64,000 bases of DNA. Source: Haladaptatus halobius. Lineage in GTDB: Archaea; Halobacteriota; Halobacteria; Halobacteriales; Haladaptataceae. This document shows positions 1-7,751 of this stretch, piece by piece. The stretch lies in NCBI RefSeq assembly GCF_020618475.1, contig NZ_CP085338.1, forward strand, positions 124,001 to 188,000, written 5' to 3'. Below the pieces are notes generated by a model, which was not told where the DNA came from, did not search any database, and was given only the letters and a program-made list of their open reading frames with translations. The stretch's first letter is position 1. Each line of letters begins with the position of its first letter. Position numbers and translations under genes: made by a program.

Positions 1-912
1 TATCGCGAACGGTCGGCGACCGATAACGTTCGTGTCCATACCCTGTCCGCTAATGTCCTTTCCCTGGCGGTCGAGCACCAGCACATCGAGTTCTCTGAAC
101 GGAACCTTTGGCATAATCTCGTAGGCTGTTTCGAGGAGCTCCGCCTCACGGTCGAGGAATTCCTCGGGCGGAATACCTTCGATGAGTGTCGTCTCGTCGC
201 GTTGATCCTCCAGAATCGCGATGCCACCGACGACTGGCAGATCGGCGAGTAGTCGGTCGGTGATTTCTGGGACCATGTCGCGGAGCGACCAGTCGACCGC
301 CCAATCGTGGGCGATTTTCGCCCCGCGCTGTTTGCCCATTCCGATAACGAGCATCTTCGAGAGGCCGCTCTCGACCGTACCATCGAAATCCGTGTGAGGT
401 TTGATACGGTTTATCGGGACGATGGCGTCAGCCGCGACTGCGTTCGCGTCGGCGACGACCGGTACACCTCGCTCGGCGGTACGACCGACTTGGGTGACCT
501 CCATGTTAGACCGAATTTCACAGCCGATCTCGTTCTCCGTGACGCCGAGTTCCGCCAACATCTCGCGCTGACCTTCCGCGGTCGCCCCTCCGTGACTCCC
601 CATCGCCGGGAATACAAACGGTTCATAGCCGCGATCCTTAGATTCGGCGACCACTCCAGCGACGATACTTGAGAGGTTTCCGATACCCCGGCTTCCGACC
701 CCGAGTGCGACTTCGCCGCCGGGTGGCACGTCTTCCAGCGGAAGCGAGCTGAACGCCTGCGATGCGTGGTCAGCGATGGCATCAGGGGGAATCGAATCTG
801 TCTCCCACGTCTGTTCGATGAGTCCCATTTCAGGAAGTGGCGTCTCGCCACACGCTTCGAGGATTGACTGTTCAGAAACCGCGAGCGAAAGACGAGACCG
901 TTTCGAATCCAT
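1..912 (-). CDS. LarA-like (DUF2088) protein, partial at window edge
   Basis: Reading from the ATG at 910-912, the minus strand stays open to the window edge: 304 codons, C-terminus missing. Visible motifs are MGSHGGAT, a segment RIKPHTDFDGTVESGLSKML, MGKQRGA, and GKDISGQGMDTNVIGR. These are typical of the LarA/DUF2088 family, whose characterised members are nickel-pincer-dependent lactate and other 2-hydroxyacid racemases. A reversed TATA-like box at 937-946 fits a leaderless start. The gene diverges from a fumarylacetoacetase-family gene 160 nt away, so the two may share control. Family membership is fairly clear; the substrate is not, and many homologues have no proven racemase activity. 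Confidence 0.7.
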   Translation of the reverse strand, partial: MDSKRSRLSLAVSEQSILEACGETPLPEMGLIEQTWETDSIPPDAIADHASQAFSSLPLEDVPPGGEVALGVGSRGIGNLSSIVAGVVAESKDRGYEPFVFPAMGSHGGATAEGQREMLAELGVTENEIGCEIRSNMEVTQVGRTAERGVPVVADANAVAADAIVPINRIKPHTDFDGTVESGLSKMLVIGMGKQRGAKIAHDWAVDWSLRDMVPEITDRLLADLPVVGGIAILEDQRDETTLIEGIPPEEFLDREAELLETAYEIMPKVPFRELDVLVLDRQGKDISGQGMDTNVIGRRPFAI

Positions 913-936
913 ACTCCAATGTTGAGTGAGTCCCGT

Positions 937-946
937 GATAAATATA
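937..946 (-). promoter_or_regulatory. TATA-like promoter of the LarA-like gene
   Basis: On the minus strand this reads TATATTTATC and ends 25 nt before the ATG at 912, the normal archaeal distance for a leaderless transcript. Confidence 0.5.
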
Positions 947-1072
947 CCCCGTCTGCATAGGCGACCATCCAAGATATCAGACAATCTAACAATGTCTGGC
1001 AACCATCTCTTTGGGAGACGCGAGAACTCGTTACCTGAACACTTAAGATGCAGTGCCCTCCCTACTCGTACG

Positions 1073-1915
1073 ATGCAATTCGTTCGATACACCGACGGTT
1101 TTGGTTCCGCGATGGGCGCCAAAATGGACTCTACAATTCACGTGCTCGCCGATCTACCGGAGGGAGAACCCTCGTATCAGCAACTCACCAATCAACGGTA
1201 TCTCGAACAATTACGGACACGGGTCCAAAACGGGTCACTCTCGCAGGTCAACGCGGCCGAAGTGAACCTGCTGGCTCCGATTCCTAAGCCGGGAAAGATA
1301 ATCTGTGCCGGGCTGAACTATCGCGATCACGCCGAGGAACAGAATGAGGAGATTCCGGACGAACCACTCCTCTTCTCGAAAGCGCCGACGACCGTCACGA
1401 ATCCTGGCAGTCCGATCGTTCACCCCGAGAACGAGCAGGTTGACTACGAGGTCGAACTCGCGGTCATCATCGGGCGTACAGCGAAGAACCTTGAGGAGGA
1501 CGAAGTGGACGACTATATCGCCGGCTACACTGTTCTCAACGACGTGAGTGGCAGGGATGCACAGTTCTCCGACGGTCAGTTCTTCAGGGGGAAGAGCTAC
1601 GATACCTTTTCGCCGATGGGTCCGACACTAGTCGCTAGCAAGGAATACGACCCGAACGACGTCGACGTGACGTTGCGGGTTGACGGCGACACGAAGCAAG
1701 CATCGAACACACAACAGTTCATCTTCGACGTGCAGGAACTGATATCGTACATCAGTCGGAACATGACGCTCCGTCCCGGCAACGTCGTTTCGACCGGCAC
1801 GCCGGGCGGCGTCGGAATCTTCCGCGATCCCCCCGACCTGCTCGAGCCGGGGCAGATCTGTGAGGCCGAAATTGAGGGGATAGGGACGCTCTCGAATCCT
1901 GTCGTCGGCGAGTGA
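1073..1915 (+). CDS. Fumarylacetoacetate hydrolase (FAH) family enzyme, copy 1
   Basis: A 280-residue FAH-fold enzyme. The metal-site motif DYEVELAVIIG, then YTVLNDVSGRDAQF, GQFFRGKSYD and STGTPGGVG are all present. The open frame extends upstream to 926, but the ATG at 1073 is chosen because from there the protein aligns end to end with the paralogue at 53670 (MQFVRYTDG against MRFIRYAGG) and an ACTTAAG box lies about 28 nt upstream. In haloarchaea this family includes 2-keto-3-deoxy-pentonate dehydratases and 2,4-diketo-3-deoxyrhamnonate hydrolases; the sequence alone does not choose. The context of uronate and pectin genes makes a keto-deoxy sugar acid the likely substrate. Confidence 0.85.
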   Translation: MQFVRYTDGFGSAMGAKMDSTIHVLADLPEGEPSYQQLTNQRYLEQLRTRVQNGSLSQVNAAEVNLLAPIPKPGKIICAGLNYRDHAEEQNEEIPDEPLLFSKAPTTVTNPGSPIVHPENEQVDYEVELAVIIGRTAKNLEEDEVDDYIAGYTVLNDVSGRDAQFSDGQFFRGKSYDTFSPMGPTLVASKEYDPNDVDVTLRVDGDTKQASNTQQFIFDVQELISYISRNMTLRPGNVVSTGTPGGVGIFRDPPDLLEPGQICEAEIEGIGTLSNPVVGE

Positions 1916-2005
1916 GCACCCTCGCGGGCCCGTTTCAGTACGTCGGTCGTTGCAGACGAGACGATAACGAAGCCTCCGTATCGCCCGGTGTCCAGCAACC
2001 GCCGT

Positions 2006-2728
2006 TCACTCGCCGGTCGACTCAAGTGGGTCCGTCTCTCCCCATCCGATCGACGCTCCTTCAGTCGGTGACGCCCACTCGACCGCGTTTTCGATTACTC
2101 GTTGAACCGCCGCCTGATGGAAGATAGGATACTCCTCGTGGCCTGGACGGAACGCAAAGATACGTCCACGTCCGCGACGGTAACAGAGCCCCGATCGGAA
2201 CACTTCGCCACCCTCGAACCAGGAGACGAACACGGTACGGTCCGGCTCGGGCACGTCGTACGGTTCGCCGTACGTCTCGGTCGCCGGGATCACAAACTGC
2301 TCGTCGAGTCCGTCAGCGATAGGATGGCCGGGATCGACGACCCACACTCGCTCTCGCTCGCCGCCGTGCCGGTACTTGATGTTGCACGTCGTCCCCATGA
2401 GGCGTTTGAACGGCTTCGAGTTCTTCCCGGAGTGGAGCGGGATGAACCCCATTCCCTCGTGAACCCTGTCGACGACTCTGTTCGCGACGATGTCGCGAAC
2501 AGAGTCATTTGCACAGTGTGACCACCACACGAGGACGTCCGTGTCGGCTAGTGTCTCGTCGTCGAGGCCGTGATCGGGGTCGTCGAGCGTCGCCGTGTAA
2601 ACGTCGTACCCGGCGGCTTCGAGGTGGTCGGCGATGGTACCGTGAATACCGTTCGGGTAGCGCTCAGCGACGGCGGGTTCCTCTTGCTCATGGACGTTCT
2701 CGTTCCAGACGGTGACTCGAATCGTCAT
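2006..2728 (-). CDS. ThuA-like domain protein
   Basis: A 240-residue protein of the ThuA-like (trehalose utilisation) family, a class I glutamine amidotransferase-like fold. Typical segments are [12 protein letters not shown] near the N-terminus, [35 protein letters not shown], and a C-terminal [15 protein letters not shown]. No biochemical role is firmly established for the family; it recurs beside Gfo/Idh/MocA oxidoreductases and TIM-barrel sugar isomerase-like genes, as it does on this island. A reversed TATA box at 2753-2759 supports the ATG at 2728. It is convergent with the FAH gene (gap about 90 nt) and divergent from the IclR gene at 3301. Confidence 0.8.
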   Translation of the reverse strand: MTIRVTVWNENVHEQEEPAVAERYPNGIHGTIADHLEAAGYDVYTATLDDPDHGLDDETLADTDVLVWWSHCANDSVRDIVANRVVDRVHEGMGFIPLHSGKNSKPFKRLMGTTCNIKYRHGGERERVWVVDPGHPIADGLDEQFVIPATETYGEPYDVPEPDRTVFVSWFEGGEVFRSGLCYRRGRGRIFAFRPGHEEYPIFHQAAVQRVIENAVEWASPTEGASIGWGETDPLESTGE

Positions 2729-2752
2729 ACGATAATCCAGTCAGTAGGAGTC

Positions 2753-2759
2753 TATAAAG
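2753..2759 (-). promoter_or_regulatory. TATA box of the ThuA-like gene
   Basis: Minus strand CTTTATA, 25 nt before the start codon. The same GGCTTTATA string sits before the DapA-family gene at 7446. Confidence 0.5.
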
Positions 2760-2901
2760 CCTGTCGTTGATTCTACGCCGGAAGTCGAGGCGGTACGTGG
2801 ATGACCGCTGGTCGACCGGCGATCGCTCGGTTCCGCCGGTCGAGTTGGACTGACCAGTATGTACCGACAGTCCGGGTAATCCCTCCCGATTTACCGGGGA
2901 A

Positions 2902-2916
2902 TTCCCGCATAGGGAA
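2902..2916. promoter_or_regulatory. TTCCC-N5-GGGAA inverted repeat, copy 1
   Basis: Perfect inverted repeat TTCCC-GCATA-GGGAA, first of three in the 572-nt gap between the divergent ThuA-like and IclR genes. The spacing of 10 bp between arm centres is right for a dimeric helix-turn-helix protein. Candidate operator for the adjacent IclR regulator (inference). Confidence 0.6.
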
Positions 2917-3107
2917 CGTATTCGCATTTGCCCGTTCGACGCTCAATTCGGCCGTTATCCCGCCTTCTTCCTTTCGCCACTCAATCTGCAGAAAGCGACT
3001 CGCAAAAAAATCGAGAGGCTTTACGCTCCTATGGCTGTCATGGAATGGCGGGAAATTCTGATTAGTGGTGCTTCAATGATGCGTATGACGATACAATCGA
3101 CGAAAAA

Positions 3108-3122
3108 TTCCCGTATCGGGAA
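3108..3122. promoter_or_regulatory. TTCCC-N5-GGGAA inverted repeat, copy 2
   Basis: Perfect inverted repeat TTCCC-GTATC-GGGAA, with arms extended to CCCG/CGGG by the inner bases. Same arms and spacing as the copies at 2902 and 3252. Confidence 0.6.
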
Positions 3123-3251
3123 CACCAACGATCCTGAAACTATGTTTGACTTCTGTAATCGCGCTACAAAGGCTTCGTGGACCAGTAAGAGCTGATCAAG
3201 GTGGAATCAATCTTACGTGTGACCAGTCGCGCAGAGAAAGTCGAGCAACCG

Positions 3252-3266
3252 TTCCCACCACGGGAA
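3252..3266. promoter_or_regulatory. TTCCC-N5-GGGAA inverted repeat, copy 3, at the IclR promoter
   Basis: GTTCCC-ACCAC-GGGAAC, a 17-bp palindrome when the outer G and C are counted. It ends 4 nt before the TATA-like ATTAAGTTT at 3271-3279, so a bound protein would touch the TFB recognition region. This position suits autoregulation of the IclR gene starting at 3301. Confidence 0.65.
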
Positions 3267-3300
3267 CAGAATTAAGTTTCTGTAGTTGAATAGTTTTATC

Positions 3301-4071
3301 ATGGCCACACCAATGGACGAAACGGGGCGGCGAATTCGAGGCGTACAGATTGCGTTTTCCATCATTGACCTCCTGCAGACCGAGAACAAGCAGACGCTGA
3401 CCGAAATTGCGGACGATCTCGGCCACTCAAAGAGCACGATCCACAGCCATCTCAAGACCCTCGTGGACCAGGAGGTTCTCGTCCCGGAAGAGGACGGCTA
3501 CCGACTGAGCCTTCGTATACTGGATATGGCGAAACACGTCCGAGACCAAGTCGGCAATTACGACGTAATAGAAAAGGAAGTCGACGAACTGGCGACTGAA
3601 ACTGGAGAAATCGCCCACTTCGGAATTGAGGAGTACGGACAGGTTTCCTACTTCTGTAAAGCGATGGGGTCGCGGGCAGTTGAAACGGCGTCGAGAGTCG
3701 GGACGCAACAACCGATGTACTCCACGTCCCTGGGGAAGACGATTCTCGCACACCTCCCTTCGGAGAAACAGGAGCAAATCGTTGCCAAATGCAATTTCGA
3801 ACAGAAGACTCAGCAAACGATTACCGCTCCCGAGGAACTCTACGAGGAATTTCAGACCATCGTCGAACGCGGTTACGGCATCGACAACGAAGAGAATATC
3901 CAAGGACTCCGGTGTGTCGCCGCGCCGGTGAAAAACGAGAACACGGTGTTGGGCGCCGTTAGCGTCTCCGGCCCTACGAGTCGATTCACCGAAGACCGGC
4001 TCCACGATGAACTCGCTGACTACGTCTGTCGTGCTGCGAACGTCATCGAACTCAATACGAAATTCTCCTGA
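3301..4071 (+). CDS. IclR family transcriptional regulator (1 of 3)
   Basis: A 256-residue regulator with an N-terminal winged helix (about 15-75, core LTEIADDLGHSKSTIHSHLK) and a C-terminal IclR effector-binding domain (VETASRVGTQQPMYSTSLGK, GYGIDNEENIQGLRCVAAP, GAVSVSGPTSR). The start is set at the ATG at 3301; an in-frame TTG at 3286 would leave the protein starting inside the promoter. Three TTCCC-N5-GGGAA palindromes precede it. Known haloarchaeal relatives such as XacR of Haloferax volcanii control sugar catabolism. From its neighbours it probably controls uronate or pectin genes; the effector is unknown. Confidence 0.9.
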   Translation: MATPMDETGRRIRGVQIAFSIIDLLQTENKQTLTEIADDLGHSKSTIHSHLKTLVDQEVLVPEEDGYRLSLRILDMAKHVRDQVGNYDVIEKEVDELATETGEIAHFGIEEYGQVSYFCKAMGSRAVETASRVGTQQPMYSTSLGKTILAHLPSEKQEQIVAKCNFEQKTQQTITAPEELYEEFQTIVERGYGIDNEENIQGLRCVAAPVKNENTVLGAVSVSGPTSRFTEDRLHDELADYVCRAANVIELNTKFS

Positions 4072-4188
4072 CGTTATCGCTCAGTTTCATTTGTCTGCAC
4101 CTACTCTTACCCTGATCTCCCCCTCGACTGCTCAGTACTGCCGTCGCCACTCCCTTCAACCAACAGGTACAGTGCTCCCTGAGGGGAG

Positions 4189-6132
4189 TCAATTCCAGGG
4201 GAGGGCGTAGCTCGGATCGTTTACGAAGCGATCGAGGGCCGCTGTTACCGAGAGTCGGCTTCCGCTTGGGAGGTGCACTCGTATCGCGTTCGACCCGTCA
4301 AACCGGCGGTTGTCATCCGTACTCGCATCACCATCCCCTTCTCCGACCTCGATATCGTCCTCGTCGGTTGCCACCGACTCGAATCGGTGCTCGCCATACG
4401 CCCCCGCCTGTAGAATCAGCTCCTCGTTCTCGCAGCCGACGTTGACGAGCGTCAGTTCGATTCCCTCCCGCGACACGTCCCCCACGAGCGCCGCGACACC
4501 CTCGGGAAGCCCAGGTCGTTCTCGGCGCGCGTCGAAGTGCCGAACCTGCGCCATGACGAGCCCACCATAATAGACGGGCTGAGGCGCGCCCATGGTGAGT
4601 TGGAGCAGCGCTTTGTGGAATACGGGATTCCGGTTCCGGAGGTAATCCTCGTCGACCGTCGTCGGCTTATTGCCTTCCGCTTTCAAGAGATTCAGTCGCT
4701 CCTGTACATGTTCGCGTGTCGCCTCTAAAATTCGGTCAGGATAATCGGGAAACTCACCGTCGAGATACGCCAACCACGCGTACTCGTGACCGTCACCGTG
4801 CTTCGTGGCGGCTCGAGGGTCAACTCGCTTCCAGTCGCGCGTTCCCCAGTCGCGAAGACGGCGGAGCCTCTCTCGATCCTCGTCGTTCATGGACATATAC
4901 CAGAGGTGGACGGCGTACGGGTCGTCCGTGTGCGGCTGAAACTCGTACCAGCCGTCACGCCAGAGTACCTCCCCATCGTCCTCCGTAAGTACGCCCGATG
5001 CGTCGTAGTGATAGTCTCCCGCTTCGCCATACTTATGCGGGATATGGAGCGTGCTATGAACGTCGTCTTCGCTCACTTCGATACCGTTCGAGATGAGCGT
5101 ATTCAGTTGCGAACGGGGAAATTCGAGATACTCCCGATCGCCTTCGAGCAGAACCGCGTTCTCCGCGGCAATGGTTGGACCGATCCCGACGTAGTGCCAT
5201 CCCCCCCACGACCAGCCGTAGTAGCCGCCGTACCACTTACCGTCCGTGTACTCTCCTATTTCCCCCGATCGGCCGACGTTGTCGGGGATGATTCCTCCGT
5301 TCTCCTCGGTTCGCTCCCGCCATGCTGCGAGATAGTCGGTGACCCACTCCCGGTACCTGTCATCACCGGTGTGGAGATACGCGTTCGTCATCAGACTCGT
5401 GATGTTGAGGTTGAGCGGGATATCCCCCTTCGAACACCGTTCGTTCAGCGCCTCGAATAGGCGTTCCTCATTGTCGGGGTCGAGGAGGTCGGTCGTCTCG
5501 TCGAACCCCAAGTCGCGCCACGGAAGCCCATGTCGCGCCCAGCGGTAGTCCGCCCCGTACGGGTGATGTTCGTAGGCGGAGAAGTCACAGAAGTCTGGGC
5601 CCATGCTGCCGTTCATCGGACCGCGCACGAGACGCCGGTCGCCGTCGTAGTTATCTGCGTCGGCGTCATCGAAGTACAGTCCTGCGAACCGCTCCGCACG
5701 GTCGACGGCCGTTTCGTCGTCGGGTGCGGCGAGCCCCATATTATACGTGTAGAGGTTTCCCTCTCCCATGTGAAACCAGTCCCGGCATTGCTCGAATTCG
5801 TCAACGATCATTTGATGGCCGAACGGGGTCTCCGTGTTGGACGCGCGTTCCAGCGCCGCTTCATACACGCGACGCGCGCGGTCAAGGAACCGATGGGCGG
5901 CGACGAACGAGTACATCAACGGCCAGTTGTAGAATCCCTCGACCACATCATCGAAGCCGTCGACGCCGACGTGGTTTGCCGGCGGCCAGAACGGTTCGTC
6001 CTTCGGGCCAGTGTAATCTGCGACGAATCGATCGACTGCGTTCGCCATCTGGTCGAATAACTCCCGCTGTCGGAGCGCCCACGCCGGCGGCCGCGATACG
6101 CTGATAGTCGCCTCTAGTTCAAGCATACTCAC
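4189..6132 (-). CDS. Large protein of unrecognised family, possible (alpha/alpha)6 carbohydrate enzyme
   Basis: A 647-residue protein that I cannot place in a named family. It has no signal peptide or membrane segment, so it should be cytoplasmic. It is rich in Trp, Tyr, His and Asp, with stretches such as FWPPANHVGVDGFDDVVEGF, GYYGWSWGGWHYVGIG, TDYLAAWRERTEENGGIIPD and DYHYDASG. The helix-loop spacing with aromatic and acidic loops resembles (alpha/alpha)6-barrel glycosidases, lyases or unsaturated-uronyl hydrolases; the last 110 residues look like a beta-sandwich tail. Encoded among pectin and uronate genes, it probably acts on a uronic acid-containing oligosaccharide. That role is inference only. 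Confidence 0.6.
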   Translation of the reverse strand: MSMLELEATISVSRPPAWALRQRELFDQMANAVDRFVADYTGPKDEPFWPPANHVGVDGFDDVVEGFYNWPLMYSFVAAHRFLDRARRVYEAALERASNTETPFGHQMIVDEFEQCRDWFHMGEGNLYTYNMGLAAPDDETAVDRAERFAGLYFDDADADNYDGDRRLVRGPMNGSMGPDFCDFSAYEHHPYGADYRWARHGLPWRDLGFDETTDLLDPDNEERLFEALNERCSKGDIPLNLNITSLMTNAYLHTGDDRYREWVTDYLAAWRERTEENGGIIPDNVGRSGEIGEYTDGKWYGGYYGWSWGGWHYVGIGPTIAAENAVLLEGDREYLEFPRSQLNTLISNGIEVSEDDVHSTLHIPHKYGEAGDYHYDASGVLTEDDGEVLWRDGWYEFQPHTDDPYAVHLWYMSMNDEDRERLRRLRDWGTRDWKRVDPRAATKHGDGHEYAWLAYLDGEFPDYPDRILEATREHVQERLNLLKAEGNKPTTVDEDYLRNRNPVFHKALLQLTMGAPQPVYYGGLVMAQVRHFDARRERPGLPEGVAALVGDVSREGIELTLVNVGCENEELILQAGAYGEHRFESVATDEDDIEVGEGDGDASTDDNRRFDGSNAIRVHLPSGSRLSVTAALDRFVNDPSYALPWN

Positions 6133-6147
6133 GCAGGGGATTCGACG

Positions 6148-6506
6148 GTGAACTACCCCGCCCTGCTCGGCCTAACGGCCTCGCTGAGGACGGGGCTTCC
6201 CCGTTCTATGACATGACTTGCAGACACCACACGGGTATCCGTATCGGTCGCGGTCTCCGGGGGCGTGGATTCGGCCTGTCCCATGCCTAATTCAGAAAAA
6301 GCGCGTTGAAGGATGTTCTTCGCAGCGTTCGCGTCCCTATCGTCCTCGTATCCGCACGACGGACATGAGTGCTCGCGCACCCACAGGGGCTTGTCGGTTT
6401 CTACGCCGCAGTTGCTACACTCCTTGGTAGTGCCACGTGGGTTAACTTCAACGAGGTGCGTACTCCGACGTTTGGCGCTCGGTTCGGCTTTCGACGCTCG
6501 CTTCGC
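6148..6506 (-). pseudogene. TnpB remnant: C-terminal end plus right end of an IS200/IS605 (IS1341-type) element
   Basis: Only the last ~116 codons of a TnpB nuclease survive, ending at 6153. They contain GTTKECSNCGV and HSCPSCGYEDDRDANAAKN, that is the CxxC...CxxC zinc finger and the last RuvC aspartate, and match the intact TnpB at 52286 (GTTKECAGCGV, DRDANAAWN). The RuvC-I and -II motifs are gone, so it cannot cut DNA. The 3' flank folds into a CCCCGTCCT...AGGGCGGGG hairpin and ends in GTAGTTCAC, as the intact element does. The remnant begins 2 nt after the stop codon of the DapA-family gene. This retained part is the region that encodes the guide (omega) RNA in related elements. Confidence 0.8.
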
Positions 6507-6507
6507 G

Positions 6508-7446
6508 TCAATCGACGATGCGTTCGATGTCGTCGTCGAGTTGGTCGTAGAGTTCTTCGGCACGGCGTTCGTCAGTGGGCGAGAGCGGTTCGATAGGTTC
6601 GCGGACCTCACCGCCATGGAGACCGGCGAGTTCAAGCCCTTTCTTCACCGCTGAGATGCTTATCGAACCCTCGATACTATTGTTCTCCCCGGATTCATCA
6701 CGGAAGTTCTGGTAAGGAAGACAGATATTGCGGATGCGGCGCGCGCGCTCCCAATCACCGACCGTGAGAGCGTCGAACAGTTCGAGTCCAACCTCGGGCC
6801 GGAAGTTGCTAACGCCGGCGGAGAATCCTTCGATGCCCTCGCTCCAGAAGGAAACGGCGAACGGTTCGGCGAGACCGTCGATCCAGACGACGTCGTCGGG
6901 GGCAATGGTGGTAGCCGCGCCGAGTTTCACCGCGTCCTTGATAGCGTATTTAACGCCGACGACACCGTCGACATTCGCGAGGTCGCGGAGGTAGCCAATG
7001 GAGGGGTCGAACCCCTTGACGTACGGCACGAGCGGCGTCTCCGTGGTGGCGTCGAGTTTCTCGTAGTATCGGATGAGTCCCTGTTCGTGGACGTAAGAGT
7101 GGTCGGGTGGCATCACCATCATCGCATCAACGCCGACGCGGTCGTACGCCCGGATAAGTTCCTGTGCCTCTGGTGTGCTTCCTCCGACGCCCGCGAGGAC
7201 GCAGGCGTCGGTGGACAGTGTGTCTACGGCCGTCTTCGTCACCTCGACCCGTTCGTTTTGGGAGAGTGAATGGTACTCGCTGATGTTCGCCGATGCGAGA
7301 AATGTTCGAATTCCGGCGCTGTATAGGTTATTTGCATTCTCCTCTAGTTTGGAGTGCTCTATAACGAGGTCGTCGTCGAACGGGGTGAGGAGTCCGGCAG
7401 CGACGCCACGGAGGTGCTGGGATACACCGTTCTTGGAAAGTGGCAT
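6508..7446 (-). CDS. Dihydrodipicolinate synthase / keto-deoxy sugar acid lyase family (DapA-like)
   Basis: A 312-residue class I aldolase-type TIM barrel. The Schiff-base lysine is K166 (GVVGVKYAIKD), the tyrosine Y142 (LVPYVKG), and GVGGSTPEAQELIRAYDRVG is the usual substrate-loop region. Beside a uronate dehydrogenase and two enolase-type dehydratases, the attractive role is 5-keto-4-deoxyglucarate dehydratase (decarboxylating) or a 2-keto-3-deoxy acid aldolase rather than lysine biosynthesis. A TATA box (7470-7476) lies 24 nt before the ATG. Its 3' end abuts a TnpB remnant within 2 nt, so the last residues may have been altered by that insertion. The exact reaction cannot be fixed from sequence. 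Confidence 0.8.
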   Translation of the reverse strand: MPLSKNGVSQHLRGVAAGLLTPFDDDLVIEHSKLEENANNLYSAGIRTFLASANISEYHSLSQNERVEVTKTAVDTLSTDACVLAGVGGSTPEAQELIRAYDRVGVDAMMVMPPDHSYVHEQGLIRYYEKLDATTETPLVPYVKGFDPSIGYLRDLANVDGVVGVKYAIKDAVKLGAATTIAPDDVVWIDGLAEPFAVSFWSEGIEGFSAGVSNFRPEVGLELFDALTVGDWERARRIRNICLPYQNFRDESGENNSIEGSISISAVKKGLELAGLHGGEVREPIEPLSPTDERRAEELYDQLDDDIERIVD

Positions 7447-7751
7447 AACTGAGACTGCATGTACTCCTGTATAAAGCCTTCGAAGAATGAGACGCAGGCG
7501 AACGGCCGAAAGTCAAGAACTTCGATACAACGACAGTGGTGATTCCGCGCCGAAAAACGAGACAGGGAAGTTAATATCGAGTGGCGGTCCGTTCGTGGCC
7601 ACCAACTGAAGCAGGTGGGGAGCCGTTCGGCCGGCAACGGTGTGTGATCGAGCCCCCGAAGGATTTCGATCGAATCTACTTGAAAGCCAAGTGGAAGGCA
7701 CGATGCGACAAAAAAGTTATTTGGTGGATTTCTGTATGAGTAGTCGTCACA
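7447..7751. other. Intergenic region between divergent genes
   Basis: 305 nt between the DapA-like gene (minus) and a Gfo/Idh/MocA gene (plus). It holds the minus-strand TATA box at 7470-7476 and a plus-strand AAAAAAGTTATTTGG box near 7708-7720, about 33 nt before the ATG at 7752. No TTCCC-N5-GGGAA site was seen. Confidence 0.5.

Noticed and set aside
411-992. 193-codon minus-strand open frame
   Set aside because: It is out of frame with the LarA-like reading, which shows clear family motifs on the same strand; its composition is Arg/Ser-rich as expected of a shadow frame.
2881-2900. Extra CCCG-N6-CGGG repeat next to operator copy 1
   Set aside because: Arms and spacing differ from the TTCCC-N5-GGGAA family; could be chance in GC-rich DNA.
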